Origin: Cyanobacterium aponinum PCC 10605
GTDB taxonomy: Bacteria; Cyanobacteriota; Cyanobacteriia; Cyanobacteriales; Cyanobacteriaceae
NCBI RefSeq assembly: GCF_000317675.1
Contig: NC_019776.1
Span: 3,596,001 to 3,660,000 of the forward strand
Direction of reading: 5' to 3'
DNA length: 64,000 bases
Below the pieces are notes generated by a model. That model saw nothing but the letters and a program-made list of their open reading frames with translations. It did not search any database and was not told where the DNA came from. The position numbers and the translations under genes are program-made. This document shows positions 33,738-43,485 of the stretch, one piece after another (position 1 is the stretch's first letter; each line of letters begins with the position of its first letter).

Positions 33738-33860
33738 TCCTATGAGTGACATTTAAGATAGAGGAATGACAAATGAAGAATTGTTAAACTCTTGCTTTTT
33801 CCTAATTCCTAATTCCCTTTGACACCAAAATTTCATACTCCTGTTACTTTTTCATTTTCG
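33589..33860. other. Left end of the TnpB element and gap
   Basis: It holds the left-end hairpin (33691-33737) and about 120 bp of plain flanking DNA. A 77-codon plus-strand reading frame (33523-33756) overlaps the tnpB start and the hairpin and is a shadow. Nothing else is seen. Confidence 0.6.
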
Positions 33861-34523
33861 TCATGAAGGGGGGGGAGACCACAAACCGATTTCAAATAAG
33901 TCCCTAGCCCCTGTATATCCTTGTCCGATAAATAATAGTAAAGCTAAACAATTAAGAATGATGTGAATATTACGCCACTTTAAAGATTTATCTCGGTAAA
34001 TATCATCAATAATTGCTACAGAAAAAATCATCAATAAAGTGACAATTACACCATAATAATAATGTGACCAATACCACTCATTGGTGCGGCGAAAAATACC
34101 ATCTTGACAACCTAATATTACTACTCCCATGCCACTCAAAGTTGCAAAAATTCCCCGCCACAATTTGTTTCTAGCACGAAATAAAAGGATAAAAGTAATG
34201 ATGGTAAAAAGGAAAATCAGAATCAAGAAAATAAATTGAAAAGTGTTGGTTGCCCAAAGTGTATTTTTAACTATATTTTTAGCAATAATTGGTCTTGCTA
34301 ACCCAATTAAACTAACCGTAACTACTGCGGTGGATAGCCATTTCCCAATTTCCACATGGTTTTTGCCCACAAGGGGAGGAATTTTACTTTTTTCTCCTGC
34401 TTTTATTTGTAGTCTCCTTTGACGAGTTTCCCATGCAAAATAGCAAACTATTCCAATCAGAGGAAAAACACTTATTACCACTAATGTGGGATGAATTAAA
34501 AGAGTAAATTGTTCTGCTGTCAT
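33861..34523 (-). CDS. DUF4079 membrane protein
   Basis: A 220-residue integral membrane protein with five predicted helices (about 13-30, 62-80, 95-115, 122-137, 150-172 and a last one near 190). It matches DUF4079, a cyanobacteria/plastid-lineage family. HPTLVVISVFPLIGIVCYFAW and a central HYYYGVIVTLLMI are distinctive; histidines at helix ends suggest haem or metal contacts, but that is speculation. The function is not established. The surrounding gaps contain repeats. Confidence 0.8.
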   Translation of the reverse strand: MTAEQFTLLIHPTLVVISVFPLIGIVCYFAWETRQRRLQIKAGEKSKIPPLVGKNHVEIGKWLSTAVVTVSLIGLARPIIAKNIVKNTLWATNTFQFIFLILIFLFTIITFILLFRARNKLWRGIFATLSGMGVVILGCQDGIFRRTNEWYWSHYYYGVIVTLLMIFSVAIIDDIYRDKSLKWRNIHIILNCLALLLFIGQGYTGARDLFEIGLWSPPPS

Positions 34524-34917
34524 GACTTTCTGAGAGTATTAAATTAAGTATGTTCAGAAATAAATAATTTCAGTAAAGCGAAACAACTTTATTCTAATAG
34601 ATGTTTATAAAATTTCTCTGAAAAGGACTATCTGAAATCCGCTTTGGTGATTTGAGCTATGATTTTTTGTTGTTAGTCGAAGGCAAGAAGCAAAGTTAAA
34701 AGGGCAAAAGTGAATAGTGAATAGTTGATAATTAAAAATTAAGAATTAAGAATGAAAAACCACGAACTCCTTTACGGGCGAATGGCCATTCGCCCCTACT
34801 TCCCCCTCTCGCCTCATCTCCTCATCTCCTCATCCCCCCATCCTTTCATCCTTGACACCTAATCTTATCCGATATTCAATGTCCAGAAATCAATAATTAT
34901 TTTTACTAAATTAATAT
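34524..34917. repeat. Gap with GATTTGAGCTAT repeat, CGAATGGCCATTCG palindrome
   Basis: 34645-34690 repeats the block at 1188 (GGTGATTTGAGCTATGATTT, TCGAAGGCAAGAA). About 34777-34795 holds the palindrome GGGCGAATGGCCATTCGCCC, also found at 46046 and in a mutated form at 43183. CTCATCTCCTCATCTCCTC repeats follow. No gene. Confidence 0.7.
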
Positions 34918-35442
34918 TTAGGGTTTTATCGGCTGTAAGCGAGTAACTTTTAATTGAAAATTACCGTTTCCTGTTTGTCCAAATGCTCTAACTCTAATAA
35001 TATACTTTCCTGTTTCCGCAATTCTGGTAAATAATAAGGAATTTGTGCTACTGTCAGGGGCATCATCATTTTCTGCGATAGTTGTACCGTCTTCTGACAT
35101 CAATACAACAATACTGTCAAATTCATCAGAGATAAGGTCGATCGCAATTTGGTCACCTTTCTGTAAAAATATATAGTAATCTCTAGCAAATCCCCCTTCT
35201 CCAGTGGGAATATCATCAGCAGTTAATTGATCATTAATAGGTTGATTTTCCGGTATCGGTATGGGATTATAAATTTTAGATTGAGCAGTTTGTAATGTTT
35301 CCTCCTCTCCCTTCAAGAAGTTACTCTGCTGGTTCACCAAAGGTGCGGCTAGGGTTATCGCATTTTTTCCCCATAGAAGTATGTTAACAATAGCAACCAG
35401 AAAATAAAAGAAAATAACAAAATTTATATTTCTAAAAGTCAT
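34918..35442 (-). CDS. Secreted protein with pre-peptidase C-terminal (PPC) domain
   Basis: A 174-residue exported protein. An N-terminal hydrophobic helix (about 8-30) acts as signal or anchor. Residues about 85-170 form a PPC-type beta sandwich: YYIFLQKGDQIAIDLISDEF, SIVVLMSEDGTTIAENDDA, then GKYIIRVRAFGQTGNGNFQL. PPC domains are usually removed from secreted proteases and may bind substrate or aid secretion; here there is no protease part. An S8 protease lies two genes away (36916), which may be coincidence. Confidence 0.78.
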   Translation of the reverse strand: MTFRNINFVIFFYFLVAIVNILLWGKNAITLAAPLVNQQSNFLKGEEETLQTAQSKIYNPIPIPENQPINDQLTADDIPTGEGGFARDYYIFLQKGDQIAIDLISDEFDSIVVLMSEDGTTIAENDDAPDSSTNSLLFTRIAETGKYIIRVRAFGQTGNGNFQLKVTRLQPIKP

Positions 35443-35515
35443 TTTTTTGATTAGTTATTAACCAGATTTTATGAAAATTAAATGTTTGCTTAATAAAGCA
35501 ATATATTATTTATTT

Positions 35516-36763
35516 CTAATCAGTATTAATTGGTATTTCTAAAATAAATTCTGTCCCGTTATCAACTTGATTTTCTAACCATTGAAAAGGACTAATTAAC
35601 TTAATTTTTATATTAATTTTATCAGCTAATTCTTTAACAATAGCTAAACCTAAACCTGTCCCCGATATGTTGCCATTAATTTGACTCCCTCGATAATGTC
35701 TCTCAAATATATGTGTTTGGTCTTCTAAAGGAATACCATAGCCTGTATCTGCAATTTTCACTATGATTTTATCACCTTTGTTCTGTTCAATTTCTATTCT
35801 TACTTTACCATTATTAGGGGTATATTTCACAGCATTATCTAGTAAATTATTGATTATTTCTCTTAATGCTTTTTTGTTAGTTAATATGAATTCTGTGTCA
35901 ATATTTATTTTTTCTAAGACTTGAATATTTTTCTCTTCCGCAATAATTCTTATATTTTCTAACATTGGCTTAATAACATTAATGATATTTACTACCTCTA
36001 AATTTTCTATGTTTTCTGTTAAAAAAAAGCTAGTATGAAGAGTATCTAAAGTGAAAATTTCTTCTTCATTTTTTCCTTGCCATTGTTCACTAAAATCGGC
36101 AATTAATTCTTTGATGCGATCGCTTTCTCGATAAATGCTTTGACTGGTGCTATAATTAGGATCGTCCACAAAAAGACGCTTAAGTAATAATTTCGCAAAA
36201 GTACGAATTGCAGTTAAAGGATTGCGTAGTTGATGTAAAAAATCATCTAAATGATCACTTTCTAATTGTCTAAATTTTTGTAGTTGACTTAACTTTTCGA
36301 CAGTTATTTGTTGTTTTTGTTCTAAAATACGTGCGATCGCAATTGTGTTGGTAATTTCTTTAATTTGTAAAATTTCTGTGGGTTGCCAAGGAGAATTTTT
36401 TCTTGTAGTTGCTAATAATCCTAAAACAATATTTTGATAAATTAAAGGTAAAATAAGTTGATGAGGAGCGTGGGAGTTAGGATAATAATTAATTAAAGGC
36501 TCACTATTTTTTTTCTCATCTAAAGCGTCGGAAAAACTATCTTCCCATGGATTTTCTTGAAGAGGGGGTAAACTAGGGAAATGGTGGGAAGAAGAATTTG
36601 GATATACTAAAATGGGAATTAATTTAGGTTCTTCTGCTTGGCTATCAGTTAAATAAATAACACTTTCTTGAGCAAAAAATTGTGTAAATAAAAGATTTAA
36701 TTGAGAATGACATAATTGCAGAAATTCATCACTAATTTTAATATTTTCATCATCTTTATTCAT
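35516..36763 (-). CDS. Sensor histidine kinase with GAF-like N-terminus
   Basis: A 415-residue soluble histidine kinase. Residues about 15-165 look like a GAF domain (LILPLIYQNIVLGLLATTRK). The HisKA H-box is DDFLHQLRNPLTAI (about residue 180). The HATPase has N-box NLLDNAVKYTP, G1 ADTGYGIP and G2 GTGLGLAIVKE. There are no membrane segments, so it senses an internal signal. No response regulator lies next to it (orphan kinase). The long N-terminus is variable and AT-rich. Confidence 0.88.
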   Translation of the reverse strand: MNKDDENIKISDEFLQLCHSQLNLLFTQFFAQESVIYLTDSQAEEPKLIPILVYPNSSSHHFPSLPPLQENPWEDSFSDALDEKKNSEPLINYYPNSHAPHQLILPLIYQNIVLGLLATTRKNSPWQPTEILQIKEITNTIAIARILEQKQQITVEKLSQLQKFRQLESDHLDDFLHQLRNPLTAIRTFAKLLLKRLFVDDPNYSTSQSIYRESDRIKELIADFSEQWQGKNEEEIFTLDTLHTSFFLTENIENLEVVNIINVIKPMLENIRIIAEEKNIQVLEKINIDTEFILTNKKALREIINNLLDNAVKYTPNNGKVRIEIEQNKGDKIIVKIADTGYGIPLEDQTHIFERHYRGSQINGNISGTGLGLAIVKELADKINIKIKLISPFQWLENQVDNGTEFILEIPINTD

Positions 36764-36915
36764 TATCTTTATGTTTTACTAAAATCCTAAGTAATTGGTC
36801 TTGGAATATGAGAAATTAGGGAGAAACGAGCAATAAGTAGAAATAAGAAGTTTTTAATTATAAATTATCAACTATTTAACTTTGCCCTGTGCATCGTTGC
36901 CCTTTGCCACCCTTT

Positions 36916-38496
36916 TTATTCGCTAATTGAAATACCGTGCCAAGCAATAGCATAAGGTTGAACTGAATCATTTTCCTTTTCTGTAAATTTTACCCTGATT
37001 TTATACTCTCCTGTCACGGGAATAGGGCAAAAAATATGCTCAACACTATCAACTTCACTGATAGACGAACAAACTGTTTCCTCTTTTTTATCATTATTAA
37101 TTAAGTATAAATCTAAATTATTTAAACTCTCATTAATAAAATTTTCTCCTAAGTCATACTGATTATTTTTATTTTTATCATTTAATCCAACTTTTCGATG
37201 CCATGTAACAGTTATATTGATAAAACTTTCTGCTTTTAAAGGAGTATCAATTATATAGTCGTGAACCGTATTTTCCGTCATAGTATCATAGTTCCATCCC
37301 ATAGTTGGTACTTTATCTAAATAGTTCCATTTTCCTGCTGATAGTTGTTGATAAGCCCTCATTGCATTTAAATGACCTGTTCCCATTTCCATATCAAGGG
37401 GAATTTTTGGGTTTAAATAAGCATCACTTTCTAGCCAAGTACTATTTTTTTGCGTTAAAACTGTTCTTGTCATTCCTAATAAATTACCATCCCCTTTATC
37501 TTGTAATTTATCAGCAGAATTGAGTAAAATAGCTTTCATTACTTCAGCTTGACGATAATCAGTATCAAGAAATTTACCTTGGGAAAAAAATCGATTTCCT
37601 GCTTCTTGTAATAAAGCAACCGTAGCAGTGACATGAGGTGAAGCAAAACTACTACCAGAGACAGTTTCTATTTTTCCGTCCAAGTTATACACCCGAATGC
37701 GATTACCCGGAGCTAGTAAACCTATACTACGGCGATCGCCTACATTAATTTCTTGAGAAATAAGGGCTTTAGCAACTCCCCTTACAGAAACACTAAGATT
37801 GGCAAAATCAACCTTCCGAAAAACCCCATCTTGACGACGACTATAAGCAGTAGTGATACCATTATAATTATCTGTAGGAATTGGAATACCTCCCATGCCC
37901 TGATTACCGGCTACCACATATAAAACATTATGTACCCTTGCAGACCAATCAACACATTGAGTAAATAAAGCATTACCATCTAATAAAGGTTTTTCCCTTT
38001 CATCCCTCGCCAAAGACTCTCCAAAACTGAGATTAATTGCCTGAACAGTGTTACCATTCTGAGAAGCAATATTTTGAATTGTCAGACATTCTTCCGGCTG
38101 TTTTGCTGTTTTTAAAGATCCGATCGCACCTACATAAAGATTAGCAGAAGGGGCAACCCCCGGCAACTTTTTACTATTACTAACCATAACACCTGCCACC
38201 ATCATGGCATGATTATCGATATGAGTATTAGAAATAGCAGGTTGATCACGATAAAATAATCGAACAATAGGCAACTTACGATGGAGAGGAGACAACTTAT
38301 CCAAACCAAATTTTTTTGGTCTGCCGATTTCTACTTGTCCTATGCTAATTTTACGTCCTAATAAATTATAAGGGGCTTCATGTAATCTTTTTGCGTCTAT
38401 GCCTTTTTCCGAGAGAGAATCTTCCAAAGCATATCCGGCAAAAGTATAGCTAAGCCAAGATAGCCCCGTCAATGCAATTAAATCAAATCGTTTCAT
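36916..38496 (-). CDS. Subtilisin-like (S8) serine protease with Glu in place of the catalytic Asp
   Basis: A 526-residue secreted-type protein, signal-like N-terminus at residues 1-22. The S8 core is clear: His in NHAMMVAG (H96), oxyanion Asn in VVAGNQG (N198) and the nucleophile in GSSFASPHV (S283). The usual VIDTG/DxG Asp is replaced by QVEIGRP with E56, so the triad would be E/H/S. A C-terminal beta domain (about 390-526) contains a possible Ca site (NDKNKNNQYDLGENF). It may be active with Glu or be a pseudoprotease. The neighbour Atx1 starts 6 bases after its stop on the same strand. Confidence 0.85.
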   Translation of the reverse strand: MKRFDLIALTGLSWLSYTFAGYALEDSLSEKGIDAKRLHEAPYNLLGRKISIGQVEIGRPKKFGLDKLSPLHRKLPIVRLFYRDQPAISNTHIDNHAMMVAGVMVSNSKKLPGVAPSANLYVGAIGSLKTAKQPEECLTIQNIASQNGNTVQAINLSFGESLARDEREKPLLDGNALFTQCVDWSARVHNVLYVVAGNQGMGGIPIPTDNYNGITTAYSRRQDGVFRKVDFANLSVSVRGVAKALISQEINVGDRRSIGLLAPGNRIRVYNLDGKIETVSGSSFASPHVTATVALLQEAGNRFFSQGKFLDTDYRQAEVMKAILLNSADKLQDKGDGNLLGMTRTVLTQKNSTWLESDAYLNPKIPLDMEMGTGHLNAMRAYQQLSAGKWNYLDKVPTMGWNYDTMTENTVHDYIIDTPLKAESFINITVTWHRKVGLNDKNKNNQYDLGENFINESLNNLDLYLINNDKKEETVCSSISEVDSVEHIFCPIPVTGEYKIRVKFTEKENDSVQPYAIAWHGISISE

Positions 38497-38502
38497 TCAG
38501 TG

Positions 38503-38700
38503 TTAAGCTAAATCATGCCCCGCATCAAGGATGGCTTGTTTAATAATTTCTTCTGCTTTTTGAGTGGTAACATTTACCATTTTCGTCTTAACATCCACAT
38601 TAATTTCAGCTATGTTATCGACATTTTGAATAGCTTTAGTAATAGTTTTTGCACAAACTTCACAAGCTATACTAGGAACATTTAAAGTGATATTTGCCAT
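38503..38700 (-). CDS. atx1: Copper metallochaperone Atx1
   Basis: A 65-residue HMA-fold protein. The copper site is IACEVCAKT with C13 and C16, and the second ligand H62 lies in the C-terminal AGHDL loop, as in Synechocystis Atx1. The open fold ferredoxin-like pattern (beta-alpha-beta-beta-alpha-beta) is complete. Atx1 hands Cu(I) to CtaA/PacS ATPases for thylakoid plastocyanin and cytochrome oxidase. The gene lies immediately upstream of the S8 protease gene on the same strand. Confidence 0.93.
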   Translation of the reverse strand: MANITLNVPSIACEVCAKTITKAIQNVDNIAEINVDVKTKMVNVTTQKAEEIIKQAILDAGHDLA

Positions 38701-38842
38701 ATAAAATAATTAATGATTAAAAATGAAGAATTGAGAAAAAGGAGTCAAAAATTCAGAAGAATAAAAAAATTATTTTCCCTATCTTCCCATGCCTCCTATA
38801 AAATTAAATATAATCCTGAACCCCTAACTCCTAATTCCGAAC

Positions 38843-39523
38843 TCATTTAATATATCTTGCTTCTAAAGATTGCTGCTGTAACTCAGTAACTTGTTTTTCC
38901 AACTTTTCGATGCGATCGCGCAGAGCCGCTTCGTGATCGAGTAAAGTACGAATCACTTTTGCTTCAGAGTCTGGTAGATTACTATGATCAAGAGGATCTA
39001 CTTTTGCTCCTGCACGATAAACAATTCTCCCCGGAATACCTACCACAGTACAATCAGATGGAACATCTTTAAGTACAACAGAACCAGCCCCGATTCTCAC
39101 CTCATTGCCAATTAGGATATTACCCAAAACTTTTGCCCCTGCCCCAACAACAACATTTTCTCCTAGGGTGGGATGTCTTTTTCCTTTTTCTTTTCCAGTA
39201 CCACCAAGGGTTACACCCTGATATATTAAACAATAATCTCCTAATATAGCTGTCTCTCCAATGACAACTCCCATACCATGATCTATAAAAACGCCCTTTC
39301 CAATGGTTGCTCCGGGATGAATCTCAACGCCAGTAAAAAAGCGTCCGAAATGAGATAACAAACGAGGAATTAACGGTAAACCAAGATTATATAACCAATG
39401 GGAGAAACGATGTAACAATAATGCCTGTAAACCCGGATAGCAGAGTAAAACCTCTAACCAATTGCGCGCTGCGGGATCTCTTTCAAATATTATTTTAAAG
39501 TCAGCGATAATTGATGAAAACAC
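38843..39523 (-). CDS. cysE: Serine O-acetyltransferase
   Basis: A 226-residue left-handed beta-helix acetyltransferase, first step of cysteine synthesis from serine. The SATase domain has [20 protein letters not shown] (about 17-36), HRFSHWLYN, and the hexapeptide repeats [20 protein letters not shown] and [19 protein letters not shown] (catalytic His in DHG). The C-terminal tail is a short coiled coil ([11 protein letters not shown]) instead of the longer regulatory tail. The length fits the short cyanobacterial form. Starts [11 protein letters not shown]. Confidence 0.94.
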   Translation of the reverse strand: MFSSIIADFKIIFERDPAARNWLEVLLCYPGLQALLLHRFSHWLYNLGLPLIPRLLSHFGRFFTGVEIHPGATIGKGVFIDHGMGVVIGETAILGDYCLIYQGVTLGGTGKEKGKRHPTLGENVVVGAGAKVLGNILIGNEVRIGAGSVVLKDVPSDCTVVGIPGRIVYRAGAKVDPLDHSNLPDSEAKVIRTLLDHEAALRDRIEKLEKQVTELQQQSLEARYIK

Positions 39524-39848
39524 GGTTAGTTAGTTTTGTGATAGTTTCTCTTTCATTCTACCTTAAAGCATCAATGTTTAGAATGAAGAATTAAAAATTA
39601 GTTAGCTAACCTACCTCAACATCTCAAGGGTTTTATCAGAGTTTGGAATTAGGAGTTAAGATAAAAAAGAAATTTCCTCCTCCTCCCTAAACACCGTAAG
39701 GGTTGAATATATTCAACCCCTACCACCCGCAACCGTCAAACCTGACACCTATCTCTTATCGAATATTCTTAAACCGAACTGAGGTTCCCTAACACTTTAA
39801 AACCCAACCCTGACTCAAAAAATTCCGTTGCAACTTTTGAGATTAAAT
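39524..39848. repeat. Intergenic repeats between cysE and argD
   Basis: The gap holds the palindrome GTTGAATATATTCAAC (about 39704-39719) and an inverted copy of the stop-proximal repeat (CTTAAACCGAACTGAGGTT at about 39769-39787), together with heptamers. No gene is seen. Confidence 0.7.
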
Positions 39849-41099
39849 TTAGATTAATTGAGACACAGTTTTTTCTAAAATATCACTCCCTTGGTCAATT
39901 TCTTCAGCAGAAACAATCAAAGGAGGCACAAAACGAATAACTTTAGGTCCTGCAGGGGCTAATAATAAGCCGTTTTCCATCGCTTTTTTAACTACTTCAA
40001 TGGAAGTTAATTCGGCATTATTATTGATTTCCATTCCGTTAATTAATCCCCACCCTCTCACATCTATAAATATATCAGAATATTTTTGTGAGATCGCTCT
40101 TAAACGAGTGCGTAGTTGTTCCCCTCTTGCCTGTACATTTTGCAATAAATTATCTTTTTCAATGGTTTGCAAAACCGCTAACGCAGAAGCACAAGCAAAA
40201 GGATTACCCCCAAATGTACTAGCATGATTTCCCGGCTCAAAAACATCACAGGAAGCCTTACACATCATCGCACCGATGGGAATGCCTCCAGCTAAACCTT
40301 TGGCACTGGTTATAATATCTGGCTCAATACCGAGATTTTCATAACCCCACATTTTACCTGTTCTACCCACACCAGTTTGCACCTCATCAAAAACTAATAA
40401 AATACCTGTATCATCACAAATTTTTCTCAATCTTAAAAAATATTCTAACTCTCCGGGACGCACTCCCCCTTCTCCTTGTAATGGTTCAATCATAATAGCG
40501 GCTACACGGCGATCGCCTTCATCAATATCAGTGATAGCCTCTTCTATTGCTGTAATATCATTATAAGGAACATATTCAAACCCCGGCACTAAAGGCTCAA
40601 AATTCTTTTGATACTTAGGTTGACCTGTAGCGGTAATAGTTGCAAGAGTTCGTCCATGAAAGCTAGATTTAGCAGTAAGAATCACGGGTTGTTCCAAAAA
40701 TTCTAAAACCGTGTGAGCATATTTTCTTACTAATTTAATTGCCGCTTCGTTAGCTTCAGCCCCAGAATTACAGAAAAAGACTTTATCTGCACAGGAATGA
40801 TCAACAATCCATTTAGCTAGTTCTCCCTGTTCAGGGATATAGTATAAATTGGAAATGTGGTGTAACTTTTTGATTTGTTTTGTTACTGCTTCAACTAAAG
40901 CTGGATGTGCGTGTCCTAACGTACAAGTAGCAATACCCGCTACAAAATCAAGATATTCTTTATCTTCGGTATCCCATAATTTACAACCTTCTCCTTTCTC
41001 AATGGCAACGGGAAAACGCCCATAAGTGTTCATTACATATTGATTAAAAGTATCTTGACTAAAACCTGTTTTAGTTGTTTCTAATGTTGCTGTAGTCAC
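39849..41099 (-). CDS. argD: Acetylornithine aminotransferase
   Basis: A class III PLP aminotransferase of 416 residues making N-acetylornithine for arginine. EGCKLWDTEDKEYLDFVAGI is the family start; FFCNSGAEANEAAIKL binds PLP phosphate; FDEVQTGVGRTGKMW, and the PLP lysine in TSAKGLAGGIPIGAM (about residue 268), are present. The extra N-terminal 20 residues (TTATLETTKTG) are common in cyanobacteria. It belongs to arginine metabolism, active in cyanophycin supply. Monocistronic, repeats on both sides. Confidence 0.94.
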   Translation of the reverse strand: MTTATLETTKTGFSQDTFNQYVMNTYGRFPVAIEKGEGCKLWDTEDKEYLDFVAGIATCTLGHAHPALVEAVTKQIKKLHHISNLYYIPEQGELAKWIVDHSCADKVFFCNSGAEANEAAIKLVRKYAHTVLEFLEQPVILTAKSSFHGRTLATITATGQPKYQKNFEPLVPGFEYVPYNDITAIEEAITDIDEGDRRVAAIMIEPLQGEGGVRPGELEYFLRLRKICDDTGILLVFDEVQTGVGRTGKMWGYENLGIEPDIITSAKGLAGGIPIGAMMCKASCDVFEPGNHASTFGGNPFACASALAVLQTIEKDNLLQNVQARGEQLRTRLRAISQKYSDIFIDVRGWGLINGMEINNNAELTSIEVVKKAMENGLLLAPAGPKVIRFVPPLIVSAEEIDQGSDILEKTVSQLI

Positions 41100-41346
41100 A
41101 AAATTCGCTCCCTTTTGAGTATATCTTCTTATTCTCAGAATAAATTACCTTTATTTTGTCATATTCGTTTCTTTTCCGATTCTAAATATAAGGAGATGTA
41201 GATAATTAAGGTAGTTAAGAAAAAGCCACAGGGAACGAACAACAGGCAATAGGGTATAGTGAGCAATTAATAATTAACAACACCAAACACCGAACTTATT
41301 TTTTACCTTGTAATACTCTAATTGCAATACTTATCTCCGAAGTCAA

Positions 41347-41784
41347 CTATGGGTATTCGCCACCTACGGCAATACCTGTTTCGCTAATACTAGCATTTTC
41401 AATGTTCATATTATTCATGGTTGCTCCTTGTACTTGAGCGTCGAAAATAGTTGCGTAGCTTAAATCAACATTATTCAAATTAGAATTGTTAAGAGTGGCA
41501 TTAGTCAAAAAAGTATTACTTAAATCTGCACCTTGTAAATTTGCTCCATCTAAATCTGCACCTTCTAGGTTGGCTGAATTCAAATTGGCATTACGCAAGT
41601 CTGCATTTCTCAAGTCTGCACCAATGAGATGAGCTCCTTCTAAGTTTGCTCCCACCAAGTCACATCCCATGCAAAGATTAGTTTCTAATAACCGTTGAAC
41701 ATGGGCTGGATTTTCGGCTTTACTATATCCGGATACAACTAATGTACTTATAAGTGCGATCGCACCTGCGATATATTTTTTCAT
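41347..41784 (-). CDS. Secreted pentapeptide-repeat protein
   Basis: A 145-residue exported protein: signal peptide at residues 1-23, then a CMGCDLVGA motif, then about 13 tandem pentapeptide units (A(D/N)LxX: ANLEGAHLIGADLRNADLRN and on) from residue 45 to 130. The repeats build a square beta helix. Cyanobacteria have many such proteins with mostly unknown roles; the two cysteines near residue 38-41 suggest a disulfide or metal contact. Monocistronic, signal peptide implies periplasm or thylakoid lumen. Confidence 0.87.
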   Translation of the reverse strand: MKKYIAGAIALISTLVVSGYSKAENPAHVQRLLETNLCMGCDLVGANLEGAHLIGADLRNADLRNANLNSANLEGADLDGANLQGADLSNTFLTNATLNNSNLNNVDLSYATIFDAQVQGATMNNMNIENASISETGIAVGGEYP

Positions 41785-42001
41785 GATAAAAACTCCTTTA
41801 GCGAGTCTAGTTATATTATACCCGATCCACAGAGGAATACCGAAAGTGTGGTTATACCTAATACTGCATTTTTGACTTAATGACTTCCTAAAGGTAAAAT
41901 TGCTAGGGAATTATTCCCACTAACAAAAATCTTATGACCTGTCTTGTCTAAATGAGGTTATACTTCTGTTTTGCCAACGGAAAAAAATTTCCAAATGGGT
42001 A

Positions 42002-42029
42002 TTGCATTAGACAGGCTTTACGATATGAT
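42002..42029 (+). promoter_or_regulatory. Probable promoter of gap2
   Basis: A -35 TTGCAT (42002-42007) and a -10 TATGAT (42024-42029) are separated by 16 bp and lie about 58 nt upstream of the GTG start. The rest of the 41785-42087 gap has no gene. A further TGTCTAA/TTAGACA inverted pair (about 41946 and 42007) may be a regulatory site. Confidence 0.45.
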
Positions 42030-42087
42030 TAGGGTCATTAGAAAAATTTACTTGATTTAGTTTAAATATTAAAAGAGGAAAAAAACT

Positions 42088-43101
42088 GTGGTTAGAGTAG
42101 CTATTAATGGTTTTGGACGAATCGGGCGCAACTTTTTGCGTTGCTGGTTAGGACGTGAAAACAGTGGTTTAGAAGTCATCGGTATTAACGACACTTCTGA
42201 TCCCCATACTAACGCACATCTGCTCAAATATGACTCTATGTTAGGTCGTTTAGATGCAGACATCCAAGCCGATGAAAATTCTATTATTGTCAATGGTAAA
42301 ACCATCAAGTGCGTATCCGATCGCAACCCCCTTAATCTACCTTGGAAAGATTGGGATATTGATTTAATTATCGAATCTACCGGTGTATTTGTTACAGAAG
42401 AAGGTGCATCCAAACATATCGAAGCTGGTGCCAAAAAAGTGTTGATTACCGCCCCCGGTAAAGGTGGAAACATCGGCACTTATGTAGTGGGAGTTAACGA
42501 TAAAGACTATGAGCATGATAAACATAATATTGTTAGTAACGCTAGTTGTACCACTAACTGTTTAGCACCTATTGTTAAAGTCATTCATGAACACTTTGGT
42601 ATCATCAAAGGTACAATGACTACAACCCATAGCTACACAGGAGATCAACGTATTTTAGATGCTTCTCACCGTGATTTGCGTCGTGCTAGAGCCGCCGCAG
42701 TGAATATTGTTCCCACTTCTACAGGTGCGGCAAAAGCAGTAGCTTTAGTAATCCCTGAAATGAAAGGTAAATTAAATGGTATCGCTTTGCGAGTTCCCAC
42801 TCCCAACGTTTCCGTTGTGGACTTAGTTGCTCAGGTTGAAAAGAAAACCATTGCGGAAGAAGTTAACAGCGTTTTGAGAGAAGCGGCTAGTAGCTCCATG
42901 AAAGGTATTCTTGACTATACTGATTTAGAACTTGTTTCTAGTGACTTCCGTGCTACTGACTGTTCTTCTACTGTTGACGGTAAATTAACTCTTGTTTTAG
43001 ATGGTGACATGGTTAAAATTGTTGCTTGGTATGACAACGAGTGGGGTTACTCTCAAAGAGTTGTTGATTTAGCTGAAATTATTGCTTCTAACTGGAAATA
43101 A
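42088..43101 (+). CDS. gap2: Glyceraldehyde-3-phosphate dehydrogenase, Gap2 type
   Basis: A 337-residue GAPDH of the cyanobacterial/chloroplast GapB/Gap2 lineage, which uses NADP and NAD and runs the Calvin cycle direction. The start [20 protein letters not shown], the active-site Cys in [12 protein letters not shown] (about residue 154) and the His in a later strand are canonical; [20 protein letters not shown] matches Gap2. GTG start with AAGAGG upstream. Monocistronic; followed by a stop-proximal repeat. A separate glycolytic Gap1 is not in the window. Confidence 0.94.
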   Translation: MVRVAINGFGRIGRNFLRCWLGRENSGLEVIGINDTSDPHTNAHLLKYDSMLGRLDADIQADENSIIVNGKTIKCVSDRNPLNLPWKDWDIDLIIESTGVFVTEEGASKHIEAGAKKVLITAPGKGGNIGTYVVGVNDKDYEHDKHNIVSNASCTTNCLAPIVKVIHEHFGIIKGTMTTTHSYTGDQRILDASHRDLRRARAAAVNIVPTSTGAAKAVALVIPEMKGKLNGIALRVPTPNVSVVDLVAQVEKKTIAEEVNSVLREAASSSMKGILDYTDLELVSSDFRATDCSSTVDGKLTLVLDGDMVKIVAWYDNEWGYSQRVVDLAEIIASNWK

Positions 43102-43120
43102 TTATTACTTCTTAAACATT

Positions 43121-43262
43121 AATTAACCTCAGTTCGATTTAGGAATATCGGATAAGAGTTCGGGGTTCGGAGTTAATTAGGGGCGAATAGTCATTCGCCT
43201 GTACAGGAGTTAGAAGTTATTAATTATCAACTATTTACCTTTGCCCTCCCCCCTCAAGAGGG
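43121..43262. repeat. Stop-proximal repeat after gap2 with palindrome relic
   Basis: AACCTCAGTTCGATTTAGG and ATATCGGATAAGAG begin 20 bases past the gap2 stop; then GGGGCGAATAGTCATTCGCC, a mutated CGAATGGCCATTCG palindrome. The gap then runs into the miniature element copy 2. Confidence 0.65.
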
Positions 43263-43424
43263 CAGGGCTGTTTCAAAGTAAAAAATTAGGTTAACTGAGA
43301 TTAAGTAAGAGTAAGAGATACAAGGATTTTTTCTATTAGTTAAAACTTTATGAACAAAAATCCCCCCATCTCCCTCTTCCCCTATCTCCCGCTCTTTTTT
43401 CTTTCTCGAAAATGAAACAGCCCT
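43263..43424. mobile_element. Miniature element, TIR CAGGGCTGTTTCA, copy 2 (inverted)
   Basis: An inverted copy of 26380-26543: it begins CAGGGCTGTTTCAAAG and ends TTTTCTTTCTCGAAAATGAAACAGCCCT, the reverse complement of the first copy with few differences. The last base of the right TIR is A, not G. It interrupts a CCTCCCCCCTCAAGAGGG / AGGGGGATAAAGAGAGG repeat also seen uninterrupted at about 31446-31480. No reading frame. Confidence 0.82.
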
Positions 43425-43485
43425 AGGGGGATAAAGAGAGGTTTGCCCCTTTCCCTTTGCCCTTATCCTAATTGTTCATTGACAT

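Noticed and set aside
33523-33756. 77-codon plus-strand ORF
   Set aside because: It crosses the tnpB start and the left-end hairpin; not a gene.
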